Below, in pieces: positions 1 to 8,579 of a DNA stretch of 63,273 bases. The DNA is from Verrucomicrobia bacterium 12-59-8. Its GTDB lineage: Bacteria > Verrucomicrobiota > Verrucomicrobiae > Verrucomicrobiales > Verrucomicrobiaceae. A program made the position numbers and the translations under genes. The stretch covers positions 1-63,273 of the forward strand of contig NCCR01000034.1 in assembly GCA_002279765.1 (NCBI GenBank). Direction: 5' to 3'. The stretch's first letter is position 1. The number at the start of each line of letters is the position of its first letter. The notes under the pieces were generated by a model. The model searched no databases. It was not told the DNA's origin and worked only from the letters and a program-made list of their open reading frames with translations.

Positions 1-276
1 GCGTTTTCTCTCGGCCTTTTCTGCTTCATCTGCTGTAGCTCTTGCCTTTGCCGCAGCCTCAGCGGCAATTTTTCTAGCATTCTCTTGCGCCATTTCCTCG
101 CTAAAAGGGATTAAAAATCCAATAACCCCCCCCAAAAAAACAGCTCCGAGAAAAAAATCGCCCGAAACGTATTTAGCACGCGAAGCTATTTGATAAATCA
201 ATGCAACTACAAAGAACACAACGAAGCCAAAAAATGCACCCGCAACCATGCCTCCGAAACATTTTGGTAAATTCAT
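1..276 (-). CDS. Partial small membrane protein with charged Ala/Glu/Lys tail
   Basis: A leftward reading frame starts at an ATG at 276 and stays open to the window edge (92 codons seen, C-terminus missing). The visible part has two hydrophobic segments (about residues 9-29 and 42-60) followed by a strongly charged Ala/Glu/Lys/Arg stretch that could form a helix or coiled coil. No family was recognised. The DNA is clearly more AT-rich than the following genes, with several A and T runs, which hints at a foreign or relaxed segment. No good Shine-Dalgarno sequence precedes the ATG. The call rests on the membrane-protein-like composition and uninterrupted frame only. Confidence 0.5.
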   Translation of the reverse strand, partial: MNLPKCFGGMVAGAFFGFVVFFVVALIYQIASRAKYVSGDFFLGAVFLGGVIGFLIPFSEEMAQENARKIAAEAAAKARATADEAEKAERKR

Positions 277-322
277 GGCTTTATTTCTAATTCGCTTTGG
301 AGCAATTCTCAAAGCAAAAAAG

Positions 323-1441
323 TCATCTTTGGACTGGTGAGACATCCTCCTCCACCGGGATCGCCTTGCGCACCATCATCTTGGAAACTCCGTAGATGAG
401 CGTGCTCTGCTTGGGCCGCCACTGGTAGCCGATGCCAAAGGGAATCATGGGGACTTCAGTGGTGCGATAGTACTCGGCCAAATCGGCCTGGTAGTGCTGC
501 TTGAAGAGGGGGATCGGGCCCGGATACCAGCCGTAAGCTTTCACATCCCAGGAATCACGCGGGAAGTCCTTCCACATGATGCCGGAGTCATCCTGCGTCA
601 TGGTGTGACAGTGGGTGAGGAGGTAGTCACGGATGGTGTGAAACTCATCCATATGCATGAGGTAGGAGGCTGACTTGGTGAAGCCGTTCATCACCCCGAG
701 CCCGTCGCAGAAGCGCAGAAAGGAGGCGTCCTGCTTGAGCGCCCAGCTCGCGATGTTGGTGGAGAAATAGTAAAGCGTCTGCTGTTTGCCCTGAGCACCC
801 AGGAAGGTGATGCGTGCACCGGGAGTCTTGGTTTCCTTGTCAGTCAGGATCTTTCCTTCCGCATCGAGCCAGATGTTTTCCACGTTTTGAATGAAGCACC
901 CGCAGCGGGCTAGGAAGACGTAGAGCACCGGCAGGGTGCCCGTGAGCTTGGTGGCCTGCAGATCCTTCTTCATGTCCGCCGTGATGAAGAAGCTGAAGCT
1001 GAGCGAGGCATTGAGCGTGTTGCGCAGATTGCGTAGCGATGCCCCGAGCTCGCCTTCGCTCAGTTTGGTCACATCTGGCGGCAGGCCCACGGGTTCCACT
1101 GCGGCCAGCACGTAGGCGGAGGCATTGGGGAAAAAGGTGTAGGCGTGCAGAAAATCGGGGCCGCTGAAGACGTAGAGCAGCGGTGCGATGTCGCTGACAG
1201 CCTCCGGCAGGCCGAGCGGTGCCCAGGCGCGGATCGGGCCAAGCTGACGCTGTTCCGCATCTGCCCAGGCGGCGTCGAGATCTTTGGCATGGGAGTTGAA
1301 TTCACCGCGCTGTGCCAGTCCGGCTAGGGACGAGCCTTCCTGCGGCATGCCGGCGAGAAAGCGCGCCTGCTCATTAGGCGTGGGTGGTTCCGCAAAGGCG
1401 GTTTGAGCCAGAACAAGCAGCAGAATGAGTGTTTTTTTCAT
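323..1441 (-). CDS. Exported protein of unknown function
   Basis: Translation from the ATG at 1441 gives 372 residues beginning with a clear signal peptide (MKKTLILLLVLAQTAFA, then mature EPPTP). The body contains a conserved-looking central block (YVFSGPDFLHAYTFFP) and several cysteines (an RCGCF motif), but I cannot name a family. The start was chosen because a longer frame adds a non-hydrophobic leader and because this ATG overlaps the stop of the upstream permease as ATGA, a sign of translational coupling. The protein is probably periplasmic or surface-exposed and co-expressed with the permease; a functional link is only an inference. Confidence 0.7.
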   Translation of the reverse strand: MKKTLILLLVLAQTAFAEPPTPNEQARFLAGMPQEGSSLAGLAQRGEFNSHAKDLDAAWADAEQRQLGPIRAWAPLGLPEAVSDIAPLLYVFSGPDFLHAYTFFPNASAYVLAAVEPVGLPPDVTKLSEGELGASLRNLRNTLNASLSFSFFITADMKKDLQATKLTGTLPVLYVFLARCGCFIQNVENIWLDAEGKILTDKETKTPGARITFLGAQGKQQTLYYFSTNIASWALKQDASFLRFCDGLGVMNGFTKSASYLMHMDEFHTIRDYLLTHCHTMTQDDSGIMWKDFPRDSWDVKAYGWYPGPIPLFKQHYQADLAEYYRTTEVPMIPFGIGYQWRPKQSTLIYGVSKMMVRKAIPVEEDVSPVQR

Positions 1442-2745
1442 GGAGTGCGTGGAGTACGCGGCGAGACGAAATAAATGATCCAACCCAGCAAAATGAGCGC
1501 CATGCCAGCCAGCGTTTCATCGGGATGCTTCTTGGCGACGAACACCATCATCCACAGGCTGATGCCGAGAAAGAGGATGGGCGTGACCGGGTAGCCCCAG
1601 CAGCGGTAGGGGCGCGGCAGGTCCGGCTGGCGGATGCGCAGCACGATCAAACCCACCACCGTAGCAAATGAACCGAGCTGAATGCTGAACTGCACGCAGG
1701 TGAGCACGGTTTCAAAACTTGCCGTGAGAAGCAGTGTCACGACGATGGAAAGCTGCACAAACAAACCGACCACCGGCACGCCGCGCTCATCGCTCACCGC
1801 CAGCGGGGCGAGGATGCGCAGATCCTGGCCCATGGTTTTCATCACCCTCGGCCCCACCCAAGTCATCGCGCTGATGCTGGATACGAGGCCCAGGCAGATC
1901 AGCCCTGACATGATCTTGCCGCCGGTCTCACCGAAGATGTGGACGGCTGCGATGTGACCGACATCCAGTTTGCCATCCAAATCACTCATAGGCGCAACGT
2001 ACAAGAAAACCGCATTCAGCGCGAGATACAGCCCCGCGACCAGCAGCGTGCCCAAAGCAATCGCCAGAGGCACGTTCTTCTGCGGGTCTCGTATGTCCCC
2101 GACGATGTAAGTGGCGGCATTCCAGCCGGCGTAGGCATACATCACATACACGAGGCTCACGGCGAAGGGCGTGCTGCCCATCAAATCTAGATCACCGGCT
2201 ACGGGCAGAAAGTTCACAGGCTGGGCTTTGCCGTACCAGAATCCAGCGCCGATGAAGACGAGGATCAGCGCGACCTTGAGCCAGGTGGCCGTGTTTTGAA
2301 ACTTGGCGGCCATTGTGACTCCGCCTACGTGGATCAAGGTCACGATCCAGACCATGACGAGGGACCATGTCGTCGCCGGTGCATGCGGAAAGATGCCGGA
2401 GAAGTATTTGCCGAAGGCCATGGCCGCCAGCGCGATGGGGGCCGCAAACCCCACCGTCACCGAAAGCCAGCCGGAGAGAAACCCGACCGCCGGATGAAAA
2501 ATCTTCGAGAGAAAGTGATACTCGCCGCCGGAGCGCGGCAGTGCCGCCGCCAGCTCGCCGTAGCACACCGCGCCACAGAAGGCGCAGACCCCGCCGACGA
2601 CCCAGAGCATCAGGAGGACGAAGCCCGAAGGCAGGGAACCCACCTGAAAGCCCAGGGAGGTGAACACCCCGGTGCCGATCATGTTGGCCACCACCACCGC
2701 CGTGGCTGTGATCAGCGAAATGCCCTGAGTGCGTGTGGTGCTCAT
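1438..2745 (-). CDS. APC-superfamily amino acid permease
   Basis: The 435-residue product is hydrophobic throughout with about 12 predicted membrane helices. The family signature of the amino acid/polyamine/organocation superfamily lies in helix 1 (MIGTGVF, residues 22-28), and GGEYHF follows helix 2. Such proteins import amino acids or exchange them across the inner membrane by proton or sodium coupling; the substrate cannot be read from sequence. It is the first gene of a leftward two-gene unit and its stop overlaps the next start by 4 nt. It diverges from the small anchored-protein gene at 2834 across an 88 nt gap that should hold both promoters. Confidence 0.9.
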   Translation of the reverse strand: MSTTRTQGISLITATAVVVANMIGTGVFTSLGFQVGSLPSGFVLLMLWVVGGVCAFCGAVCYGELAAALPRSGGEYHFLSKIFHPAVGFLSGWLSVTVGFAAPIALAAMAFGKYFSGIFPHAPATTWSLVMVWIVTLIHVGGVTMAAKFQNTATWLKVALILVFIGAGFWYGKAQPVNFLPVAGDLDLMGSTPFAVSLVYVMYAYAGWNAATYIVGDIRDPQKNVPLAIALGTLLVAGLYLALNAVFLYVAPMSDLDGKLDVGHIAAVHIFGETGGKIMSGLICLGLVSSISAMTWVGPRVMKTMGQDLRILAPLAVSDERGVPVVGLFVQLSIVVTLLLTASFETVLTCVQFSIQLGSFATVVGLIVLRIRQPDLPRPYRCWGYPVTPILFLGISLWMMVFVAKKHPDETLAGMALILLGWIIYFVSPRTPRTP

Positions 2746-2833
2746 GGGCGCGATGGCTACGCGCTCGGTGGCGGGGCGTCAACACTTCCAAAGCAGGACT
2801 TGAAGGAAACGGAAAAAGGAATTCATTTTTCCC

Positions 2834-3259
2834 ATGAAAACGACATCCTCAAAATTATTCAGGGGGGTGATGTTGATCGCCGCCCTGCTGGTGCCTGCCA
2901 CGACGTGGTGGGCGAGCTACCGCTACTACAATGGGCGTAGGGAGGCGGAAAGTCGGCAGCAACTGGCAAGATTGCAGGAGATCCAGGATAAATATTCCGG
3001 CATCGTAAAGGATAACGAACTGCTCAGAGAAGCGATCAATAATGCCGACAAGCGCAAAGCGCTCTTCAGGAGCCTCAACGACGGTACCACCGAATTCGCA
3101 TTGGAAACCAAGCCCCGTAGCACCTGGAACTGGCCCACAGATCCGGACCATCTCTGGCAGGAGCAGCGCCGGCATGCGCGCGAATTGCTGATCAAGCTCA
3201 ATGAGACGGATCAGGAGCACCTCAAAAGTGCGCCGCCTGACCGAATTCCGGCCCGGTAA
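2834..3259 (+). CDS. Small membrane-anchored protein with coiled coil, unknown function
   Basis: A 141-residue protein with an N-terminal membrane anchor (about residues 10-28, LFRGVMLIAALLVPATTWW) followed by a charged helical region likely to form a coiled coil (about 32-75) and a Trp/Pro-containing segment. No enzyme motif is visible. A purine-rich stretch (aaaaagga) lies about 11 nt or more before the ATG. It sits directly upstream of the PqqD-like gene but is separated by about 90 nt, so it may or may not belong to that transcription unit. Family unknown. Confidence 0.6.
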   Translation: MKTTSSKLFRGVMLIAALLVPATTWWASYRYYNGRREAESRQQLARLQEIQDKYSGIVKDNELLREAINNADKRKALFRSLNDGTTEFALETKPRSTWNWPTDPDHLWQEQRRHARELLIKLNETDQEHLKSAPPDRIPAR

Positions 3260-3348
3260 CGGCAAAAATAAACGCATATTCATCTTGGCCCCTGCGGTGG
3301 TGTTAACCGCCCGAGTTTCTATGTGGTGTGATTCAATCAACCACCACC

Positions 3349-3687
3349 ATGAAACTCGCGTCCCTCCCAACCCTGATTCGCCACAGCGACCAGCCGTACG
3401 AACTGGATCATGCTGCGGCCTCGACCGCCGATTCAGCCTCTTTCGATTTCCACACCGTCACCTGGCAGGCCGACGGTTTTGGTTTTGACGCCACCAGCGG
3501 TGAATTTTTCACCGCCAGCCCGACGGCGCTCGTCGTCATGCAGGCCTTGAGCGAGGGCGTGGCACGCCCGCAGATCCTCGACCGCCTCACCACGCGCTTC
3601 GAAGTCGCCCGCAGCACAGCGGAGCGCGATCTTGAATCCTTCCTCGCCGAACTCGTCCACATCGGACTGACCTCGGAATCGAACTGA
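3349..3687 (+). CDS. PqqD-like (RiPP-recognition-element-like) protein
   Basis: The 112-residue product carries the PqqD-type winged-helix pattern in its second half: an aromatic/Gly strand, TASPTALVVMQALSEG, then LDRLTTRFEV and a final ...DLESFLAELVHIGL helix. PqqD proteins bind leader peptides of ribosomal peptides or act as peptide chaperones for a partner enzyme. An in-frame GTG at 3328 would add seven residues; I prefer the ATG at 3349. It heads a rightward block and is followed 13 nt later by an ATP-grasp gene. No precursor peptide was found next to it, so the RRE role is family inference and the true partner could be the ligase. Confidence 0.7.
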   Translation: MKLASLPTLIRHSDQPYELDHAAASTADSASFDFHTVTWQADGFGFDATSGEFFTASPTALVVMQALSEGVARPQILDRLTTRFEVARSTAERDLESFLAELVHIGLTSESN

Positions 3688-3700
3688 GTCCCATCCTCCT

Positions 3701-4804
3701 ATGAATGCTTCCCCAGTCATCGCCGTCACCGGGCTTCATCGCGGTGAGAATCCCCAACCCGGTTCCGCCGTCATCCGCAGCCTGCGCCGCGTTTACCCTG
3801 AGCTGCGGATCATCGGGCTCGTTTACGATTCACTCGAAAGCGGTCTCTTCAGCGAAGAAGACGCCCCCGATGCCGCCTTCACCATGTCCTACCCCGGCGC
3901 TGGTGAAGAAGCCTTCTGGCAGCGCCTCGATGCGATTCGTGAGATCGAACGCTTCGACGTTTTGATCCCCTGCCTTGATGCTGAAATGGCACCGTTGGTG
4001 GATGCCCCCGAAAAACTGCGCGAGCGTGGCATTCACGCCTGCCTGCCCACCGCTGCGAGCTTCAAATGCCGCGACAAATCAAAGCTCGCCGAGCTGTGCG
4101 AGCGCACGCACTGCCGCACGCCGCAAACTGTGGCTGTGAGCGATGTAAACTCGCTCCATCAGGCTGCGGTGGCACTCGGCGGCAACGTGTTCGTCAAAGG
4201 CCGCTTTTATGAGGCCCGGCACGCCATCACACCTGCCACCCGTGAAGCCGCCTACTGGCACATGCTGGAGCAATGGGGCGCGCCGGTGCTGGTGCAGGAA
4301 AATGTGCTGGGAGAAGAATACAACGTCGTCGGTCTTGGCGATGGTCGCGGCCAGATCCTTGGCTCCTGTTCCATTCGCAAGATGCTCCGCACCGCCAGCG
4401 GCAAGGGCTTCGGCGGCATGATCGTGCGTGACCCTCAGCTGGATGCCATCGCGCAATCGCTCATCGCGGAACTGCGCTGGCACGGCCCGTTCGAACTCGA
4501 ATTCGTTAAATCCGAAGGCCCCAAAGGCGAGTACTGCCTCATCGAGATCAATCCGCGTTTCCCAGCCTGGTGTGATTTTCCGTCCACGCTGAACTGCAAC
4601 CTGCCCGCTGCTGCGTTTGAACTCGCCCTGGGCTGGCAGCCACGCGAGCCGCTGCGCCACGCCATCCCCGGAAAGTTTTTCATCCGGCATGCTATCGACA
4701 TGACCGGCGACATTCGCGATCTCGCCGCCCTCACCACGAGCGGCCAGTTCTTCCGTCAGCCGCGCGAATTCATCCCGCACCCGACATCGTCCCGCAGCCT
4801 TTAA
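3701..4804 (+). CDS. ATP-grasp carboxylate-amine ligase
   Basis: The 367-residue protein has the three-part ATP-grasp layout. An N-terminal Rossmann-like part (residues 1-120) resembles PylC and carbamoyl-phosphate-synthase-type ligases (DVLIPCLDAEM). An ATP-binding part follows with a lysine in FVKG (about 163-166) and an acceptor strand VLVQEN (about 196-201). The metal-binding EINPRFP is at about 282-288. The family joins a carboxylate to an amine through an acyl phosphate. The neighbours, a fold-III decarboxylase 25 nt downstream and a PqqD-like protein upstream, suggest the substrate is an amino acid or diamine. The leader before the ATG is pyrimidine-rich (CATCCTCCT), with no Shine-Dalgarno. 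Substrate unknown. Confidence 0.85.
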   Translation: MNASPVIAVTGLHRGENPQPGSAVIRSLRRVYPELRIIGLVYDSLESGLFSEEDAPDAAFTMSYPGAGEEAFWQRLDAIREIERFDVLIPCLDAEMAPLVDAPEKLRERGIHACLPTAASFKCRDKSKLAELCERTHCRTPQTVAVSDVNSLHQAAVALGGNVFVKGRFYEARHAITPATREAAYWHMLEQWGAPVLVQENVLGEEYNVVGLGDGRGQILGSCSIRKMLRTASGKGFGGMIVRDPQLDAIAQSLIAELRWHGPFELEFVKSEGPKGEYCLIEINPRFPAWCDFPSTLNCNLPAAAFELALGWQPREPLRHAIPGKFFIRHAIDMTGDIRDLAALTTSGQFFRQPREFIPHPTSSRSL

Positions 4805-4829
4805 TTCCTACCTTCCGCCGCATCCTCCC

Positions 4830-6269
4830 ATGCAAACGCTTCTCCCTTATTCCCCGCCGACGATCACCCGTCATCTCAGCGGCCAGAACAGCGCCGCCAA
4901 TCGCAACCGCCATGCTCACGGCCTCAACAGCAACGTCTGCGAACGTATCGATGGCGTGCCCGTGGCCGACCTCGCCGCACGCTTTGGTTCGCCGCTTTTT
5001 GTTTTTTCCGAGCGCACGCTGCGGGAGAAAATCCAACGTGCGCGTGAAGCTTTCGAAAGCCGCTATCCGAACACACGCTTCGCCTGGAGCTACAAAACGA
5101 ATTACCTCAACGCGATCTGCCGCGTCTTTCACAGCGAAGGCTCCATCGCCGAAGTGGTGAGCGAGTTCGAGTATGAAAAAGCCCGCCGCAACGGCGTGGC
5201 TGGGCGTGACATCATTTTCAATGGGCCGCATAAAACCCGTGCAGGCCTCGAACTCGCCGTCAGCGAAGGCGCGATGATTCAGGTCGATAACTGGGATGAA
5301 CTCCTGCTGCTGGACACCATCGCCAAAGAGCAAAATCGCAGCATCGACATCGCCATCCGCTGCTGGCTTGACGCCGGCATCCAGCCGGTGTGGAGCAAGT
5401 TTGGCTTTGGTGTCGAAAACGGTGAGGCTTGGCGTGCGATCCGCCGCATTGCTGAAAGCAAGGGCCGCCTTCGTTTGCAGGGCCTGCACACGCACATCGG
5501 CACCTACATCCTCGAACCGAATGCCTACAAGGTCGCAGCGGAGAAGCTCATCACGCTCATGGAGCGCTGCCGTGAGAGCTACAGCTGGTCTTTGCGCTAC
5601 CTGAACCTCGGTGGCGGCTTCCCATCGCTCAGCAGCCTGCATTACTCGTATCAGCCTGCCGAGCAGGTGGTCCCACCGATCGAAAAATACGCCGAAGCCA
5701 TTGCCAGTGCGTTGAACACGCTGCCACGCGACCGCCGCCCGCGTCTCTACCTGGAAAGCGGCCGCGCACTTGTCGATGAAGCCGGTTACCTCATCACCAG
5801 CATCGTCGCCGTGAAGCAAACGGGTGCATCAGGTGCGATCACGCTCGCCGGCAAGGCGGCGAAGGCCCCTGCCTACATGCCTGAATCAACAGGAGCCGCT
5901 TATGTCATCGATGCGGGCATCAACATTCTCTACAGCGGCAACTGGTATCGTTTCAATGTGAAACCCGCCAAAGCTCAACGCGAAAGCGCCCAGCACCCCA
6001 TCAAGCTCTACGGCTGCCTGTGCATGAACATCGATGTCATCCGCGAGCAGGTTTCACTGCCTGCTATGACCACAGGTGATCATCTCGTCATGCATCCCGT
6101 CGGTGCTTACAACATCACGCAGAGCATGCAGTTCATCACCTATCGTCCCGCAGTGGTCATAATCGGTCTGGATGGCCGTGTCGATGTCATCCGCGAACGC
6201 GAAGACCTCGACTACGTGCAGCACCTTGAGCGCGTGCCGGAACGTCTGCTCACACCAACACACCAATAA
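4830..6269 (+). CDS. PLP-dependent fold-type III decarboxylase (diaminopimelate/ornithine decarboxylase-like)
   Basis: The 479-residue product has the LysA/ODC layout. The Schiff-base lysine is in YKTN (Lys about 89), HTHIGT is at 220-225, the phosphate-binding LGGGF at 260-264, ESGR at 309-312, the active-site cysteine in GCLCMNID (395-402) and a substrate-contacting VGAYN near 424-428. All catalytic positions look intact, so it should decarboxylate a D-centre or basic amino acid. It is longer than LysA (about 420) because of a roughly 40-residue polar N-terminal extension rich in Asn/His. It sits inside the ATP-grasp/urea-transporter block and not beside lysine genes, which argues for a specialised rather than lysine-biosynthetic role. 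A pyrimidine-rich leader precedes the ATG. Confidence 0.88.
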   Translation: MQTLLPYSPPTITRHLSGQNSAANRNRHAHGLNSNVCERIDGVPVADLAARFGSPLFVFSERTLREKIQRAREAFESRYPNTRFAWSYKTNYLNAICRVFHSEGSIAEVVSEFEYEKARRNGVAGRDIIFNGPHKTRAGLELAVSEGAMIQVDNWDELLLLDTIAKEQNRSIDIAIRCWLDAGIQPVWSKFGFGVENGEAWRAIRRIAESKGRLRLQGLHTHIGTYILEPNAYKVAAEKLITLMERCRESYSWSLRYLNLGGGFPSLSSLHYSYQPAEQVVPPIEKYAEAIASALNTLPRDRRPRLYLESGRALVDEAGYLITSIVAVKQTGASGAITLAGKAAKAPAYMPESTGAAYVIDAGINILYSGNWYRFNVKPAKAQRESAQHPIKLYGCLCMNIDVIREQVSLPAMTTGDHLVMHPVGAYNITQSMQFITYRPAVVIIGLDGRVDVIREREDLDYVQHLERVPERLLTPTHQ

Positions 6270-6281
6270 TCCCGCATTGCC

Positions 6282-8561
6282 ATGAACTCGGAAGCCCCAT
6301 CTACCCTCCCCATGATGGCCATTCTTGATGAGACCACCGTTCGTTCGCCCTCTCTATGGGAGATGGGCGCGGTGAGAGCGGCGGTCTTCACCCGAACGCT
6401 GCGCCCTCATCTTCAGATTGTCACGACTCCGCTGCTCGAAGTAGCGCGTGCCGCTAGCTCCATTTTCCTTTGCGGCAGCTGGAAAACGGGTGCCCTCCTG
6501 TGCGCCGCGCTGCTGTTCATGCCGCGTTACTTTGTCTTCGCCGTTAGCGCCTGCTTGCTCGGCGGCTTCATTGCGAAGATCCTGCATCTGCCTGCTGCGA
6601 TGCGGAAGGACGGCACGCTGCTCTACAATGTTTTCCTGAGCGCTCTCGCCGTCGCTTGGATCACACGTGGCTCAGCTCTCGCAGTTCCTGCCATCTGGGG
6701 CATGCTGGCCGTTGTCACGGTTTACACGCTGCTACTGTCAGCTGCGTTGTGGCATTGGTTTCCGCTGCGCGCCGGTCTGCCGCCACTCAGTGTCGCTTTT
6801 GTCGTCGCTTTTGGAACGCTGCTGACGTTTTTCCCGCACTGGGCGGCTGGCACGGCCCTTCTCGACATGGGACTGCCGGAGGAGCCTGCCATGCCTTTCG
6901 TCGTCACCGCCTTTCTGCGCAGCATGGGCACGATTTTATTCCTGCCGAACGTGTGGGCTGGCTTCGCCGTGATGTTGGCGATTCTCATGTGGTCACGCGT
7001 CGCGATGATCAATGCCATCGCTGGTTATGCAGGGGGCATTCTCATTGTGAAGCTGCTCGAAGCCTTCGGCCTGCACTGGCTCGGCTGGTTTGCCGGACAT
7101 AACTATCTACTGGCCGGCATGGCGCTCGGCGCGGTCTATTTTGTGCCGTCCTGGAGCAGTCTGACGCTCGCCTGCGTCGCGGGTGCGGTTGCAGGACTGC
7201 ACGTCGCGGCGGTACAGCACTTCCTACGTGGCTCCGGCTGGGAGTACCTGCCGCTGCCCTACCTGCTCACGATCTGGAGCATGCTCTGCTGCCTGCGTCT
7301 GCGTGAGAAGCCGGGCTCGCTGCTGCCTGCCACCGACATCTTCATCAACCCTGAAGCCGCCGCTGCTTCCGTGGCTCTCGCAAACGCCCGATTTCCCCAC
7401 CGCCATGAAACCCACGTGCTGCTTCCCACCACGCGCGAAGTCACCGTGACCCAGGGATTTGATGACAAGCTCAGCCATCGCGGTGACTGGAAGCACGCGC
7501 TCGACTTGGAAGTGCATGACGCTGCCGACAATGCCTGCCCGCCCGGCTGCGATGACGATTTAAGCCGCTACTACACCCAGGGGCTCGAAGTGCGCGCTCC
7601 GGGTACTGGCGAAATCATCCGCGTCATCGACGGCGTGGCCGACAACGCCCCCGGCGGCTGCAACTTTGCCAACAACTGGGGCAACCACCTCATCCTGCGC
7701 CTTGATTACGGTGGCACCGTGAAGCTCGCGCACTTCATGAAGAACGGCATCGTCGTCAAAACCGGCCAGCGTGTTGGTGCGGGCGATCTTCTTGGCTACT
7801 GCGGCAACTCCGGTCGCAGCCCCGTGCCGCACATCCATCTGCACAATCAAACCACCACCGAGACCGGCGCACCCACCACGCCCTTTTGTCTCACAAACAT
7901 CTTCACGCGCACCACTGATGGCGTGCGCTGGAACTTTGCCAGCGTCCCCAAAGTGGGAGCCCGCATCGCCCCCGCGACGGTCTCCACCACCGTGCTGGGC
8001 ACGCTGGCCCATTTTGCCCCCGGAGTGGCCACGTATCGTGTTTGCACGGGTGGATCGACTTCGTTCGAAACGATCACCACGACGCTCGACGAATCCGGTC
8101 GCTACCTGTTCCGCAGCGGCAAAGAATCACTTACCGCAGTACTCGGTTTGCACGCTCTGCAGATCACGGAGAGCAGCCTCAGCGGTCAATCGCAGCTCCT
8201 GCGCTTCCTTTCGTTCGCCATGCCCACCGTGCCTTTCGCTTATCAGAGCGGCATGAACTGGGAGGATTGTGTCGCTTTGCCGTCAAAGCAGCGCGGTCGG
8301 GCATTGGCGGGCGCTTTCGCACCCTATCTGGGACACGCCACCCAGCGCGTCATCACCCGCCACTCCTTGCATCCTACCACGCAGCGCCTGCACCTCGCCA
8401 CCACGATCGCCAACGTCACAGGTGATCTTCCCTGCGAAATCGAATTCACCCTCGAACCGATTCGCGGCCTCACTCAACTCACAGCGCATTTCAAAACCCA
8501 CGACAGCACCTTCACGCAAATCAGCTTCACCCCCACGCTGCCCAATGGCGACGCCGAATAA
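6282..8561 (+). CDS. Urea-transporter-like channel fused to an M23 (LytM) peptidase
   Basis: A 759-residue fusion. Residues about 40-350 are hydrophobic and show the two-fold repeat of bacterial urea transporters: KDGTLLYNVFLSALA and GLPPLSVAF in the first half, then FLRSMGTILFLPNVWAG and SRVAMINAIAGYAGG in the second. Residues about 380-530 form an M23 domain with the zinc-ligand patterns WKHALD (His405, Asp408), LAHF and HIHLH (about 517-521). A further 200 residues at the C-terminus are unassigned. UT channels pass urea and small planar amides; M23 domains cut peptidoglycan or act as inactive binding domains. The gene lies 12 nt after the decarboxylase and 18 nt before an exported TPR protein, so it is surely co-transcribed. 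Confidence 0.85.
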   Translation: MNSEAPSTLPMMAILDETTVRSPSLWEMGAVRAAVFTRTLRPHLQIVTTPLLEVARAASSIFLCGSWKTGALLCAALLFMPRYFVFAVSACLLGGFIAKILHLPAAMRKDGTLLYNVFLSALAVAWITRGSALAVPAIWGMLAVVTVYTLLLSAALWHWFPLRAGLPPLSVAFVVAFGTLLTFFPHWAAGTALLDMGLPEEPAMPFVVTAFLRSMGTILFLPNVWAGFAVMLAILMWSRVAMINAIAGYAGGILIVKLLEAFGLHWLGWFAGHNYLLAGMALGAVYFVPSWSSLTLACVAGAVAGLHVAAVQHFLRGSGWEYLPLPYLLTIWSMLCCLRLREKPGSLLPATDIFINPEAAAASVALANARFPHRHETHVLLPTTREVTVTQGFDDKLSHRGDWKHALDLEVHDAADNACPPGCDDDLSRYYTQGLEVRAPGTGEIIRVIDGVADNAPGGCNFANNWGNHLILRLDYGGTVKLAHFMKNGIVVKTGQRVGAGDLLGYCGNSGRSPVPHIHLHNQTTTETGAPTTPFCLTNIFTRTTDGVRWNFASVPKVGARIAPATVSTTVLGTLAHFAPGVATYRVCTGGSTSFETITTTLDESGRYLFRSGKESLTAVLGLHALQITESSLSGQSQLLRFLSFAMPTVPFAYQSGMNWEDCVALPSKQRGRALAGAFAPYLGHATQRVITRHSLHPTTQRLHLATTIANVTGDLPCEIEFTLEPIRGLTQLTAHFKTHDSTFTQISFTPTLPNGDAE

Positions 8562-8579
8562 ACCACTCTCCTCTCAATC

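Noticed and set aside
4770..5819. Long minus-strand frame opposite the decarboxylase
   Set aside because: The plus strand matches a complete fold-III decarboxylase; the antisense has no family features.
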